Under the pieces are notes generated by a model. The model saw nothing but the letters and a program-made list of their open reading frames with translations, made no database searches and had not been told where the DNA came from. From Mycolicibacterium rhodesiae JS60 (GTDB lineage Bacteria; Actinomycetota; Actinomycetes; Mycobacteriales; Mycobacteriaceae), in the NCBI GenBank assembly GCA_000230935.2, contig AGIQ01000002.1:310001-374000 (forward strand): a DNA stretch of 64,000 nt. Direction: 5' to 3'. The first letter of the stretch is position 1; every line of letters starts with the position of its first letter. Shown here piece by piece: positions 1 through 9,344 of this stretch. A program made the translations under genes and the position numbers.

Positions 1-864
1 CTGCTCGGAGAGCGGCGATTCGAACTGGCCCTTGCGCATTCACCCATCGGTATGGCCGTTGTCGGGCTCGACGGATCGTTCCTGCGCACCAATCGAGCGT
101 TGCGCGCCATGCTCGGATACAGCAAATGGGAGTTGGAAGAGCTCACATTTCAGGAGATCACCCATCCAGACGATCTGGACGCCGACGTGGCGCTGCTCCG
201 GGAATGCCTGGAAGGCCGCCGACGCTCCTACCGGATCGACAAGCGCTACATCGCGTCGGACGGCAGCATCGTGTGGGGCGCCCTCACCGTCGTCATCGTG
301 CACGCCCCGCGAGACCGGCCGCGCTACTTCGTCTCTCAGATCGTCGACGTGACCACCGACCGCATCCGGGAGGCCGACCTGGCCCGTCAAGCGACCACCG
401 ATCCACTCACTGCGATCGCCAACCGGTCGGCGGGCTGGAACCGCCTCGAACAGCTCCAAGCGAGTGCGGCAGGCTACGGCGTCTTGTTCTGCGATATCGA
501 GCGATTCAAAGCTGTCAACGATCAGTACGGACACCGCGCCGGGGATCGTTTACTGGTCGAGGTGGCCTGCCGCCTGCGCGAAGCTGTCGGTGACGGGAAC
601 ATGGTGGCCCGGTGGGGCGGCGACGAATTCCTGATCATCACCGAGTCGGTCGACGAGTCGGCGCTGACGCGCCTGGCTGACCAGATCACGCGTGACCTCG
701 ACCGCGTGCCGGCCACCCTCGGCGAGGGTACACAGGTCGCGGTCGGCTTGACGATCGGCTGCGCAGCCCACCGCCCCGGCGACGGGCGCACAGTCGACAC
801 GGTGCTCGATCTCGCAGACCGCGCCATGTACGAGAACCGCCAGCACCGATACGGCGGGCTCTAG
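1..864 (+). CDS. PAS-GGDEF diguanylate cyclase, C-terminal part (5' end outside window)
   Basis: The reading frame is open from base 1, so the start lies upstream of the window; 287 residues are visible. A PAS/PAC sensor domain covers roughly the first 125 residues (it opens with a HSPIGM..GLDG pattern and ends near FVSQIVDVT). A GGDEF domain follows, with TDPLTAIANR at its start and an intact GGDEF active-site motif (RWGGDEF). This family makes cyclic di-GMP from two GTP. No RxxD inhibitory site is visible before GGDEF and there is no EAL domain. The PAS domain suggests control by a small ligand or redox signal, but the ligand cannot be read from sequence. Any transmembrane or further sensor domains would lie outside the window. 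Confidence 0.9.
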   Translation: MLGERRFELALAHSPIGMAVVGLDGSFLRTNRALRAMLGYSKWELEELTFQEITHPDDLDADVALLRECLEGRRRSYRIDKRYIASDGSIVWGALTVVIVHAPRDRPRYFVSQIVDVTTDRIREADLARQATTDPLTAIANRSAGWNRLEQLQASAAGYGVLFCDIERFKAVNDQYGHRAGDRLLVEVACRLREAVGDGNMVARWGGDEFLIITESVDESALTRLADQITRDLDRVPATLGEGTQVAVGLTIGCAAHRPGDGRTVDTVLDLADRAMYENRQHRYGGL

Positions 865-933
865 CCGTCGGTGGCGACGAAAGTCAGCCGCTACCAACGG
901 TAGTGAGCTGGTCGGTCGCTTCGGTCGCGACGA

Positions 934-1041
934 TCACCTACAGACGTCGTGCGAGCCGAAGATTCCGTGCAGGCGGTAGACGGCGATACCCGCCACCGCG
1001 ACCACCACCAGGGCTACCAGCAGCATCCAGCGCTTGCTCAA
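934..1041 (-). pseudogene. MmpS-like N-terminal fragment (35 codons)
   Basis: A short frame from a TTG start reads SKRW, then a hydrophobic run (LLVALVVVAVAGIAVY), then RLHGIFGSHD and a stop. A single membrane helix followed by a V/IFGS motif is how MmpS proteins begin; these are the small partners of MmpL lipid and siderophore exporters. The roughly 100-residue periplasmic domain of MmpS is absent and no mmpL follows, so this is most likely the stump of a deleted mmpS, although a stand-alone membrane peptide cannot be excluded. Two dyad sequences lie about 90-110 bp upstream and may be its former operators. Confidence 0.4.
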
Positions 1042-1131
1042 TCACCGACCGATCGAAACCCGCTGCATCCGTGACCCTTTCGTGAGCGGCGACAGGCGCT
1101 GACGGTCGTGCCACATTCCTAGGTCGGCCTA

Positions 1132-1153
1132 TCAACTTAGTTGACCGTACGGT
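1132..1153. promoter_or_regulatory. two overlapping dyads, possible TetR-type operator
   Basis: TCAACT-T-AGTTGA (1132-1144) is a perfect inverted repeat around one base, and it runs directly into the 10-bp palindrome ACCGTACGGT (1144-1153). Side-by-side short palindromes of this kind are typical operators for TetR-like dimers. They lie between the fadD stop and the MmpS stump; no regulator gene is adjacent. The rest of 865-1260 shows nothing else convincing. Confidence 0.35.
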
Positions 1154-1260
1154 ACCGGACCGGACTCTACAACACTTGGCTGGGCGTTCAGCCGTGATGC
1201 TTGGCGACCTTTTCACCCCGAGGCCATCGAGGACCTGCCCACAGTCGGGGCCTTGCCGGA

Positions 1261-2910
1261 TCAGGGCTCGACGGTCATCTCCACCAACACCCGCCGGAGC
1301 AGCTTCCCGGTCGCGTTGCGCGGCAGGTCGTCGAGGAAGACCACATCACGAGGCACCTTGTGGCGCGCCAGGTTGCGCTTGACGAACTCCTTGATCTCCT
1401 CCGCGTCGAGTTCGGCGCCAGGCTCGGGAACAATGAAGGCGCGCAGCCGTTTTCCAAACTCGTCGTCATCCACTCCAACCACCGCGACTTCGGCGACGTC
1501 GTCCCGAGACTCCAGCAGGTTCTCCACCTCCTGAGGGAAAACGTTCTCGCCGCCAGACACGATCATGTCGTCGTCGCGGCCGTCGACGAACAACAGTCCG
1601 TCGTCGGTGAAATGACCCATGTCGCCGGTGGACATATAGCCGTCGATGATCTGTTTGTGCCGGCCGTCGGTGTAGCCGGCGAACGGTGCGCCGTTGCGCA
1701 CGAAGATCCGCCCACGCCGGTTGCTGCCCGTCACCCGCTGATCATGCTCGTCGTAGAGCACCACCTCGCAGGTCACCGGAGCACGGCCTGCGGTTCCCGG
1801 TGCGGCGCGCAGTTCTTGGGGAGTAGCCACTGAGGCGATCGCGCACTCGGTGGAGCCGTACATGTTGTAGAGCACGTCGCCGAACAAGTCCTGTACCCGT
1901 TCCGACAGATCGGGGCTCAGTGCCGACCCCGCGACCAGGATCACCCTCAATGAAGATGTGTCGTACTTCGCGATCACGTCGGCACCGAGTTCGACGATCC
2001 GGTGCAGCATCGTGGGGACCGCGACGAGCATGTCGGCCCGGTGATCGGCGATCAGCGCCAGGGTGCGCTCCGCGTTGAACCGTCGGGTGGTGACGATCTG
2101 ATTGCCCAGGGCGGCGCCCACCGTGTACGTGGCCCACCCCGTGCTGTGGAAAATCGGTGACATGACGGCCATGGTGCCCTTGCGCGGGAACGGGATTCGA
2201 TCGATGATCTGTGCCGTCGCCAGTGGCTTCACCGAGTCACGAGGGGCGCCCTTGGGCAGACCGGTGGTCCCGCTGGTCAGGATGACCGATCCGCCGGATT
2301 TACTCGGGGGCGGCAGCGGTTCAGACGAATTCGTCTCCAAAATGTCGTCCAGGGTTTGCGCCTGGGCGGGTAATTCGGTGCCTTCGTCGACCCAGGTCAG
2401 CACGCGAGGAAGCTCAGCGGGTAACGCGTCGAGCAGGGCAAGGAACTCGCTGTCGTGGAGGACGACGGTGACCTTCTCGCGCTCGCAGACCTCGGCGAAC
2501 TGCGGTTTGGCGAAGCCGGTGTTCATCAGCACCATTCGCGCACCGAGCTTGCCGCAGGCCGCCATCGCCAAGACCAGACCGCGGTGGTCGCGGCACAGCA
2601 CACCGACCACTGCGCCTTGGCCGACACCCAACCTCTGCAGCCCGTGTGCCAGCGCCCACGACTGGTCGTCGACCTGCTTGTAGGTCAGCGAACCACGCTC
2701 GTCAACGATCGCGGGCAGGTTCGTGTACCGGCGACCACCCAGGATCGCCATCGTGGCCTGAGGGCCGTAGATCCGCGAATGCTTGGCGACCTCGAGCGAG
2801 GATTTCAGGTCGGTCAGATCGAGGAAGCCGGTGTCGATCAGCCGCTTGACCGCGCGGCCGGCTTCGCCGACTCGCTGCAGCTTCTGCCTCACCTGGGTTG
2901 TTGCACTCAT
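1261..2910 (-). CDS. Fatty-acid--CoA ligase, FadD2/FadD12-like
   Basis: A 549-residue member of the ANL (AMP-binding) superfamily. It activates a carboxylic acid, probably a fatty acid, to acyl-AMP and then acyl-CoA. Seen in sequence: the P-loop-like motif TSGTTGLPKG, the hinge region YMSTGDMG...DGRDDDMIVSGG, and the C-terminal NATGKLLRR with the adenylating lysine. ATG is preceded by GAGGAG at good spacing. The length fits FadD acyl-CoA synthetases; the N-terminus looks most like the FadD2/FadD12 group, but the exact paralogue and chain-length preference cannot be assigned. The gene upstream in the same direction (2950-3582) is only 39 bp away, so the two are probably co-transcribed. Confidence 0.9.
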   Translation of the reverse strand: MSATTQVRQKLQRVGEAGRAVKRLIDTGFLDLTDLKSSLEVAKHSRIYGPQATMAILGGRRYTNLPAIVDERGSLTYKQVDDQSWALAHGLQRLGVGQGAVVGVLCRDHRGLVLAMAACGKLGARMVLMNTGFAKPQFAEVCEREKVTVVLHDSEFLALLDALPAELPRVLTWVDEGTELPAQAQTLDDILETNSSEPLPPPSKSGGSVILTSGTTGLPKGAPRDSVKPLATAQIIDRIPFPRKGTMAVMSPIFHSTGWATYTVGAALGNQIVTTRRFNAERTLALIADHRADMLVAVPTMLHRIVELGADVIAKYDTSSLRVILVAGSALSPDLSERVQDLFGDVLYNMYGSTECAIASVATPQELRAAPGTAGRAPVTCEVVLYDEHDQRVTGSNRRGRIFVRNGAPFAGYTDGRHKQIIDGYMSTGDMGHFTDDGLLFVDGRDDDMIVSGGENVFPQEVENLLESRDDVAEVAVVGVDDDEFGKRLRAFIVPEPGAELDAEEIKEFVKRNLARHKVPRDVVFLDDLPRNATGKLLRRVLVEMTVEP

Positions 2911-2949
2911 CGGTCTCCTCGGCGCAGAGGTTGTGTTGACGGCCGGCCG

Positions 2950-3582
2950 TCAGCCTGGAATGAACTCGGCCAGCAGCAGGTTGCTGCCCAACGCGTCGCC
3001 ATCACCCACCAAAGACATCGGCGAAACTTGCGCAGCCGGGTCAAGGAGATGGGGGATGCGCAGCACACCCGCAGTGGTGCGCACCGTCGACGTGGGTCCG
3101 GATCGCTCGACAGACACCACTTCTAAAGGCACCGGTATCCGCCCGGATCCCGTTCCCTGCGCGTGAACTGATGTCGAGGCGGTGTGTCTTTCGTCGCCAG
3201 CATCAAATTCCAGTGTGGCAGAGGATGTGCCGCCGACGATCGAGTTGACGAACGCCGCGGCCAGTACCGGATCCCCTACTCCGTCATAGATCCACCGGCG
3301 GCCCAGCGCCGAGTGTTCCATCGTGGTGACCAGCCAGTCCCCCGCACCCTCCAGCGGCTCTTCACGATAGGTCAGCGGCAGTTGGATGTATCTCCCCGCG
3401 GATGGGACGAGAAGCGCCTCGATACCGACTTTTCCAGCGGGATCGTCAAATCTGTACGAGAGCGGCGGGGCCGCCGGGTCTGTCTCGGGTTCGGCATCGA
3501 ACCAGTCGGCTCCCCCGAGCCACTGACGGACGATCTCCGGCTTTGTCGGGCGAAGTGTTGCGCCGCGGTGCACGAATGCCAC
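2950..3582 (-). CDS. Maltokinase N-terminal cap-like domain protein
   Basis: A 210-residue soluble protein from a GTG start with AGGTTGG upstream. It opens MAFVHRGATLRPTKPEIV, and contains PLTYREEPLEG, a pattern of the cap domain found at the N-terminus of maltokinases and in stand-alone actinobacterial proteins of the CG0192 group. The kinase domain is missing, so it is not itself a maltokinase. These stand-alone caps have no firmly known function. It lies immediately upstream of fadD on the same strand. Confidence 0.65.
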   Translation of the reverse strand: MAFVHRGATLRPTKPEIVRQWLGGADWFDAEPETDPAAPPLSYRFDDPAGKVGIEALLVPSAGRYIQLPLTYREEPLEGAGDWLVTTMEHSALGRRWIYDGVGDPVLAAAFVNSIVGGTSSATLEFDAGDERHTASTSVHAQGTGSGRIPVPLEVVSVERSGPTSTVRTTAGVLRIPHLLDPAAQVSPMSLVGDGDALGSNLLLAEFIPG

Positions 3583-3709
3583 TGAACCAACCTACCGCCT
3601 GGATCACGAGTGAAGCCGTCGACCAGCGAGGCGACGAACGCCGGCGTATCACAAGTGCGGGCCCGACCTTGTCCGTTCACCTACGGGGGTCCGTGACGGT
3701 CTCACAGGG

Positions 3710-4867
3710 TCACACCCCCTCGTTGGGGTAGGGCACCTTGGTTTCCGTCGGATCGGTCAGTTCGCTGGGCATGTGTGTCCGTAGGCCCGCATCACAGATG
3801 AGGTAGCCCCAGTTGATCATTCGCTCTTGAAGCGCATCGGGCATCGGGGCGAGACGTGTCTTGACCTCGGCAAGTTTGTCGGTGCGCTCGGGGTCTGCGG
3901 GTAGCACAGCACCGGAGAACTTGGCGACCCGGCTGCGGATGCCGATGTACATGCCCTGTCGCAGACCGGATTTGAAGGATTCGACGACCTGACGCTTGCG
4001 CAGCGCACGCACCTGGTTGTCGATGAGATTGAGCACGCGTGCGGTCTGGCGCAGGGGGTCGGACGGCGGATCCTCGTCGTCGGCGAGTTGGCCGCCGGCG
4101 TCGCTCACGATGATCGTCGTGTACCTCTTCCACGCAGTCTCCAGACCGAGGTTGTCGTAGACGCCGCCGTCGGTCACCTTGATCTCGTCGCGGAAAGCCG
4201 GATCGGTGAGTTCGTTGTCGTCCTGGTCGTTCCAGACCTGGCCCCTGAGGTTCAGGGTGCACGGCGAGAGGACCGGCGGAAATGCCGACGACGCTGCGAC
4301 CGCGACCGCCAGCTGCAGGTCGGGGTTCATGATCCGGCCGACACGGTAGTCACCGAGGTAGGGCTTGCTGAATCGCAGCAGGACACCGGATTCCAGGTTG
4401 GTCGAGTTGAAGATGAACCGCGGCTTGTCCGGCAGTTGCTGCAGGCTGGTGCTTCCGAAGAGATGCTTACGGTAGGCGGCGGCGACGCGGTCAGAAACGG
4501 AATCACCAAAGTGCAGGATTCCCTCCAGAACCGCCTTGACGTCGATGCCCGTCTTGCTCATCCGGCGGACGGGGGCGACCACGAGTTCGTCAAAGTTGCT
4601 GGCGACGTTGCCTTCCCACTCCAGCTTGTCCCAGTTCTTCGCGAGCACGCCCGCGGTAATCGACCCGCCGGAGACCGAGGAGATCCGGTCCAGCTTGGGC
4701 AGCATTCCGACCTCGTTGAGCCGCCAGAGCACCCCGACGTGGAAGACCATCGCCCGGTAACCGCCGCCCGAGAGGCACAGCGCGATGCCCTGCTCCGGGG
4801 TGCGGGCGTCGTCCTCGGGCGTCTCGTGGACGGGACAGATCAAGTCATTCGGCGTGGCGCTCGTCAT
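3710..4867 (-). CDS. Patatin-like phospholipase
   Basis: 385 residues counted from the ATG at 4867; in-frame TTG/ATG codons at 4882, 4876 and 4873 are alternatives. I prefer 4867 because GGGG sits nine bases before it. Patatin hallmarks are present: a glycine-rich oxyanion loop (LSGGGYRAMVFHVG), the nucleophile serine in SVSGGS (first Gly of GxSxG replaced by Ser), and the DGG motif with the catalytic aspartate (TDGGVYDNLG). These enzymes are Ser-Asp dyad lipid acyl hydrolases. No signal peptide is visible, so it is probably cytoplasmic or membrane-peripheral. It is transcribed divergently from topoN across about 280 bp in which no clear operator was recognised. Confidence 0.88.
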   Translation of the reverse strand: MTSATPNDLICPVHETPEDDARTPEQGIALCLSGGGYRAMVFHVGVLWRLNEVGMLPKLDRISSVSGGSITAGVLAKNWDKLEWEGNVASNFDELVVAPVRRMSKTGIDVKAVLEGILHFGDSVSDRVAAAYRKHLFGSTSLQQLPDKPRFIFNSTNLESGVLLRFSKPYLGDYRVGRIMNPDLQLAVAVAASSAFPPVLSPCTLNLRGQVWNDQDDNELTDPAFRDEIKVTDGGVYDNLGLETAWKRYTTIIVSDAGGQLADDEDPPSDPLRQTARVLNLIDNQVRALRKRQVVESFKSGLRQGMYIGIRSRVAKFSGAVLPADPERTDKLAEVKTRLAPMPDALQERMINWGYLICDAGLRTHMPSELTDPTETKVPYPNEGV

Positions 4868-5150
4868 CCTCATCATCCCCAACTAGCGTCCGTTCGTGAC
4901 GGAGCTGATTCGAGGCTAATTCGGACGGCGCGTGGAATAGCACGTAGTCGAGTACTCCAAATGCGCACAGCGGCGCTGGTGGGGTACTCGCTACGACACG
5001 GGTAGCCATTGGCCGGAAACAGCATTCAGGCCCCGCCTTGCGCGCGACACGGCGTTCAGGGACAACGGGCTCCCACCTGCGGCTACACCAGAAAGTCGGA
5101 CCGACGGACTACCATTCCACCGGCGCCCAATCCGATGGAAAGGACGAGAC

Positions 5151-7184
5151 GTGAGTTACACGGCCGCTGACATCACCGAACTCGACGATGTCCAGCACAC
5201 CCGCCTGCGGCCAGCGGTGAACCTCGGCCTGGACATCCTTAACACCGCCCTGCGCGAGCTGATCGACAACGCCGTGGAAGAGGTGGCCGATCCCAGCCAC
5301 GGCGGGGCATGCGTCACCATCACGCTGCACTCCGACGGCTCGGTCAGCGTTGCCGATGACGGACGCGGCCTGCCAATCGACACCGATGCGGCGACCGGGA
5401 AGAACGGCATCGTCAAGACGCTGGGTACCGCGCGGGCCGGCGGCAAGTTCTCCGCGCACACCGACGCCGCCAGTACCGGGGCTGGGCTGAACGGAATCGG
5501 CGCCGCGGCCGCGGTCTTCATCTCCGCCCGTACCGACGTCTCGGTGCACCGGGACGGAAAGACCTACCTGCAGAGCTTCGGCGGCGGCTACCCCGGCGTG
5601 TTCGAGGGCAAGGACTTTGACCCCAACGCGCCGTTCACCCGCAACGACGCGCAGAAGCTGCGCGGCACCGGGAACCGCAAGCCCGACGCGCACGGCACAG
5701 AAGTGCGCATCCTGTTCGACCCGGCCGTCGTGCCGGACTCCACTGTGGACATCGGCGAGGTGCTGCTCCGCGCCCATGCGGCGGCGCGGATGTCTCCCGG
5801 AGTGCACCTGATCGTCGTCGACGAAGGTTGGCCCGGCGACGAGATTCCGCCGGCATTGCTCACCCCGTTCACGGGTCCCTGGGGCACCGAGGCACTGCTG
5901 GAGCTCATGTGCACCGCGGCCGACACGCCGGTGCCCGCCGCACGGGCTGTCGTGGAGGGCCGCGGCGAGTACACCACCGGCCGCGGCCCCACCCCGTTTC
6001 GGTGGTCGCTGACGGCGGGGCCGGCCGAGCCCGCGACGGTGGCCGCGTTCTGCAACACCGTGCGCACCCCGGGCGGAGGGTCTCATCTGACCGCCGCGGT
6101 CAAGGGACTGTCCGACGCGCTCGCCGATCGCGCGTCCCGCATCCGTGATCTGGGCCTGGCCAAAGGCGAAGAAGGGCCCGAGCCACAGGATTTCGCGGCA
6201 GTCACCGCACTGGCGGTCGACACCCGTGCCCCCGATGTGTCGTGGGACTCCCAGGCCAAAACGGCGGTGTCGTCGCGGTCGCTGAACCTGGCGATGGCGC
6301 CGGACGTGGCACGCAGCGTCACGGTCTGGGCGGCCAACCCGGCCAACGGCGATGCCGTGTCGCTCTGGACGAAGCTGGCACTCGAGTTCGCCAGGGCGCG
6401 ACGCAGCGCCGAAGGCGCCAAAGCGCGGTCGCGCGCGGCATCCAAGGCCAAGGGGCTCGGGACGAATCTGTCGCTGCCCCCTAAACTGCTGCCCAGCAGG
6501 GAAACCGGGCGTGGCTCCGGCGCAGAGCTGTTCCTGTGCGAGGGCGACTCGGCGCTCGGCACCATCAAAGCCGCGCGCGACGCCACCTTCCAAGCCGCTT
6601 TCCCGCTGAAAGGCAAGCCGCCCAACGTCTATGGCTTCGCTCTGAGTAAAGCGCGGGCCAAGGACGAATTCGATTCCATCGAACGCATCCTGGGATGCGG
6701 CGTGCGCGATCACTGCGACCCCGAGCTGTGCCGTTACGACCGGATCTTGTTCGCCTCCGACGCCGACCCCGACGGCGGCAACATCAACTCGAGCCTGATC
6801 TCGATGTTCCTGGACTTCTACCGCCCGCTCGTCGAGGCAGGGATGGTCTATGTGACGCTGCCGCCGCTGTTCGTGGTGAAGAACGGTGACGAGCGGATCT
6901 ACTGTCAGGACGAGTCCGAGCGCGACGCCGCCGTCGCTCAGCTGAAGGCGACGTCCAAGAAGCGGGTCGAGGTACAGCGCAACAAGGGTCTCGGCGAGAT
7001 GGACGCCGACGACTTCTGGAACACGGTGCTGGATCCGCAGCGGCGCACCGTGATTCGGGTCCATCTCGACGACGACGAGAAGAAGCTGCACCACACGTTG
7101 TTCGGCGGACCGCCCGAGGGCCGGCGCACGTGGATGGCCGATGTGGCCGCCCGCGTCGACACCTCTGCGCTGGACCTCGACTAG
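5151..7184 (+). CDS. topoN: Atypical type II topoisomerase, GyrB/ParE-like ATPase subunit (TopoN type)
   Basis: 677 residues. N-terminal GHKL ATPase: Asn in ELIDNAVEE (about residue 40), DDGRG at 69-73, and GAGLNGIG at 110-117. The TOPRIM metal sites are EGDSALG (Glu464) and SDADPDGG (536-543), followed by NKGLGEM. GyrB usually has EGDSAGG and SDADVDGSHI, so this subunit is clearly diverged. It lies nine bases upstream of the GyrA-like gene and far from gyrBA. Some mycobacteria carry such a second pair; the M. smegmatis enzyme TopoNM was described, as I recall, as able to introduce positive supercoils. That activity is inferred here from family resemblance only. Confidence 0.88.
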   Translation: MSYTAADITELDDVQHTRLRPAVNLGLDILNTALRELIDNAVEEVADPSHGGACVTITLHSDGSVSVADDGRGLPIDTDAATGKNGIVKTLGTARAGGKFSAHTDAASTGAGLNGIGAAAAVFISARTDVSVHRDGKTYLQSFGGGYPGVFEGKDFDPNAPFTRNDAQKLRGTGNRKPDAHGTEVRILFDPAVVPDSTVDIGEVLLRAHAAARMSPGVHLIVVDEGWPGDEIPPALLTPFTGPWGTEALLELMCTAADTPVPAARAVVEGRGEYTTGRGPTPFRWSLTAGPAEPATVAAFCNTVRTPGGGSHLTAAVKGLSDALADRASRIRDLGLAKGEEGPEPQDFAAVTALAVDTRAPDVSWDSQAKTAVSSRSLNLAMAPDVARSVTVWAANPANGDAVSLWTKLALEFARARRSAEGAKARSRAASKAKGLGTNLSLPPKLLPSRETGRGSGAELFLCEGDSALGTIKAARDATFQAAFPLKGKPPNVYGFALSKARAKDEFDSIERILGCGVRDHCDPELCRYDRILFASDADPDGGNINSSLISMFLDFYRPLVEAGMVYVTLPPLFVVKNGDERIYCQDESERDAAVAQLKATSKKRVEVQRNKGLGEMDADDFWNTVLDPQRRTVIRVHLDDDEKKLHHTLFGGPPEGRRTWMADVAARVDTSALDLD

Positions 7185-7193
7185 GAGTATCAC

Positions 7194-9332
7194 GTGACCG
7201 CCACCCTGGACATTCCAGAGCAGAACGCCGATCTGGTCCTCGATCAGAGTGCCGACGACTACTGGAACCACTACCAGCTGACGTTCGCGCTCTACAGCGT
7301 CAGCGACCGCGCCATACCGTCGGCGTTCGACGGCCTCAAGCCGGGCCAGCGGCGTCTGCTCTACCAGATGCACGACTCGAGGCTGCTGCCGGGCAACAAG
7401 CCGCAGAAGTCTTCGAAGGTGTGCTCGGCGGTCACCGGCAACCTGCACCCCCACGGCGGCGCGTCCATGTACGGGGCCGCGGCGCTGATGGCCGCTGAGT
7501 TCCAGCGCGTGAAAGTCATTGACGGACAAGGGGCGTTCCCCCGCATCCAAGGCGACATCCCCGCCGCCGACCGCTATACCGAGATGCGACTGTCGGCACC
7601 CGGTGCGGCACTGACCGAGGAACTCGACGACCACGCCGTGCCGATGGTGGCGACATTCGACGGCGAATGGACCGAGCCGACCATGCTGCCGGCGCAGTGG
7701 CCGGTGCTGTTGTGCAACGGCGCGGTCGGCATCGCCGAGGGATGGGCCACGAAGGTCCCCGCGCACAACCCCCGCGAGATCATGGCCGCTTGCCGGGCGC
7801 TGCTGAAAACGCCGAACATGACCGACGACAGGCTGGTGAAGCTGATCCCCGGCCCCGACTGGGGATGCGGGGCCACCGTGGTCGGCACCGCCGGGCTGCG
7901 GGACTACATCACCACCGGCCGGGGCGCGTTCACGGTACGCGGCACGGTGACCGTCGACGGCAAGAACTGCGTCATCACCGAACTACCGCCCGGTGTCGCG
8001 AGCAATACTGTGCAGGAACGGATCCGGGCCCTGGTGGAGTCCGGTGAGATGTCCGGTGTCGCGGATATGTCGGACCTCACCGACCGGCGCAACGGGCTGC
8101 GCATCGTGGTGACCGCCAAACGTGGTCACAGTGCCGATCAGATCCGCGAGCAGCTGCTGGCGCTGACACCGCTGGAATCGACATTCGCGGCCAGCCTGGT
8201 CGCCCTCGACGAAAACCGGGTGCCGCGCTGGTGGTCGGTACGCGAGCTGATATCGGCCTTCCTGCATCTGCGGGACTCGGTGGTGTTGCACCGCAGTGAG
8301 TATCGGTTGGAGAAGGTCACCGCGCGCCGGCATCTGGTGGCCGGCCTGATGACCATCCACCTCGACATCGATGCGGCGGTCGCCGTCATCCGGGGTTCCG
8401 ACACCGTCGACGAAGCGCGCCAGGGGTTGCAGGATCGGTTCGCGATCGACGCCGTTCAGGCCGATTACGTTCTGGCACTGCAGCTTCGGCGGCTCACCAA
8501 GCTTGACGTGATCGAGCTGCGCGCCGAAGCCGAGAAGCTCGACGCCGAGTTCGCCGAATTGACCGAGCTGGTGTCCAATCCGGACGCGCGGCGGAAGGTG
8601 ATCGACTCCGAACTCGTCGAGACCGCGAAGCTGTTCAAGGGTCCGGAGTTCGATCGGCGGACTGTGCTGGACGCCGAGGCGGTTCCGGTGACGTCAAACG
8701 CGGACGAGGATGGCCCGCGCGAACGAAAGGTCAACGCCGCCTGGCGTCTGGACGATCGTGGGGTGTTCTCCGACAGCCACGGCGAACTGCTCACCTCCGG
8801 ACTCGGTTGGGCGGTGTGGACCGACGGGCGGGTGAAGTTCACCACCGGAAGCGGCCTGCCGTACAAGACCCGGGACATTCCGGTGGCGCCGGACATCACC
8901 GGGCTGCTGAGCTCGGGAGTGCTTCCCGCCGGCTACCACCTGGCGCTGGTGACGCGGCGCGGCAAGATTCTGCGGATCGACCCGGCTGTGGTGAACCCGC
9001 AGGGCGCGGCGGGCAACGGGGTGGCCGGCGTGAAGCTCGCCGGCGACGGTGATGAAGTGATCGCCGCGCTGCCGGTGTCGTGCGGTAACGGCGAGGCCAT
9101 CCTGTCGGTTTCGGAAAAGGGTTGGAAGGTAACCGAAGTCGCCGACATCCCGGTGAAGGGCCGGGGCGGTGCCGGCGTCGGCTTTCACCCCTTCGTCAAG
9201 GGCGAGAACACCGTGGTGTCGGCGACGATCTCCGCGACCGGGTACGTGCGCGGCAAGCGGTCCGTGCGCGCCGAAAGCCGCGCCAAGGCATCGATCAAGG
9301 GATCCGGGAGCGACGTGACCCCGGCGGTATAG
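7194..9332 (+). CDS. topoM: Atypical type II topoisomerase, GyrA/ParC-like cleavage subunit (TopoM type)
   Basis: 712 residues, GTG start nine bases after topoN, so the two are co-transcribed. It has the winged-helix breakage domain with FDGLKPGQRR, NLHPHGG (His around 85-87) and the catalytic tyrosine in AADRYTEM (Tyr128), which forms the covalent DNA link. The C-terminal part is shorter than that of GyrA and shows no clear GyrA-box (QxxRGGxGR), which argues against a standard negative-supercoiling wrap. The last 250 residues are basic-acidic mixed and end in a Ser/Lys/Gly-rich tail. It works with TopoN to pass DNA duplexes using ATP. Confidence 0.88.
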   Translation: MTATLDIPEQNADLVLDQSADDYWNHYQLTFALYSVSDRAIPSAFDGLKPGQRRLLYQMHDSRLLPGNKPQKSSKVCSAVTGNLHPHGGASMYGAAALMAAEFQRVKVIDGQGAFPRIQGDIPAADRYTEMRLSAPGAALTEELDDHAVPMVATFDGEWTEPTMLPAQWPVLLCNGAVGIAEGWATKVPAHNPREIMAACRALLKTPNMTDDRLVKLIPGPDWGCGATVVGTAGLRDYITTGRGAFTVRGTVTVDGKNCVITELPPGVASNTVQERIRALVESGEMSGVADMSDLTDRRNGLRIVVTAKRGHSADQIREQLLALTPLESTFAASLVALDENRVPRWWSVRELISAFLHLRDSVVLHRSEYRLEKVTARRHLVAGLMTIHLDIDAAVAVIRGSDTVDEARQGLQDRFAIDAVQADYVLALQLRRLTKLDVIELRAEAEKLDAEFAELTELVSNPDARRKVIDSELVETAKLFKGPEFDRRTVLDAEAVPVTSNADEDGPRERKVNAAWRLDDRGVFSDSHGELLTSGLGWAVWTDGRVKFTTGSGLPYKTRDIPVAPDITGLLSSGVLPAGYHLALVTRRGKILRIDPAVVNPQGAAGNGVAGVKLAGDGDEVIAALPVSCGNGEAILSVSEKGWKVTEVADIPVKGRGGAGVGFHPFVKGENTVVSATISATGYVRGKRSVRAESRAKASIKGSGSDVTPAV

Positions 9333-9344
9333 CCGGTTGGTCGG

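Noticed and set aside
5109..7766. An 885-codon open frame on the minus strand across topoN/topoM
   Set aside because: It is antisense to two clear topoisomerase genes, has no recognisable domain and is rich in Arg/Gly/His, as expected of a shadow frame in high-GC DNA.
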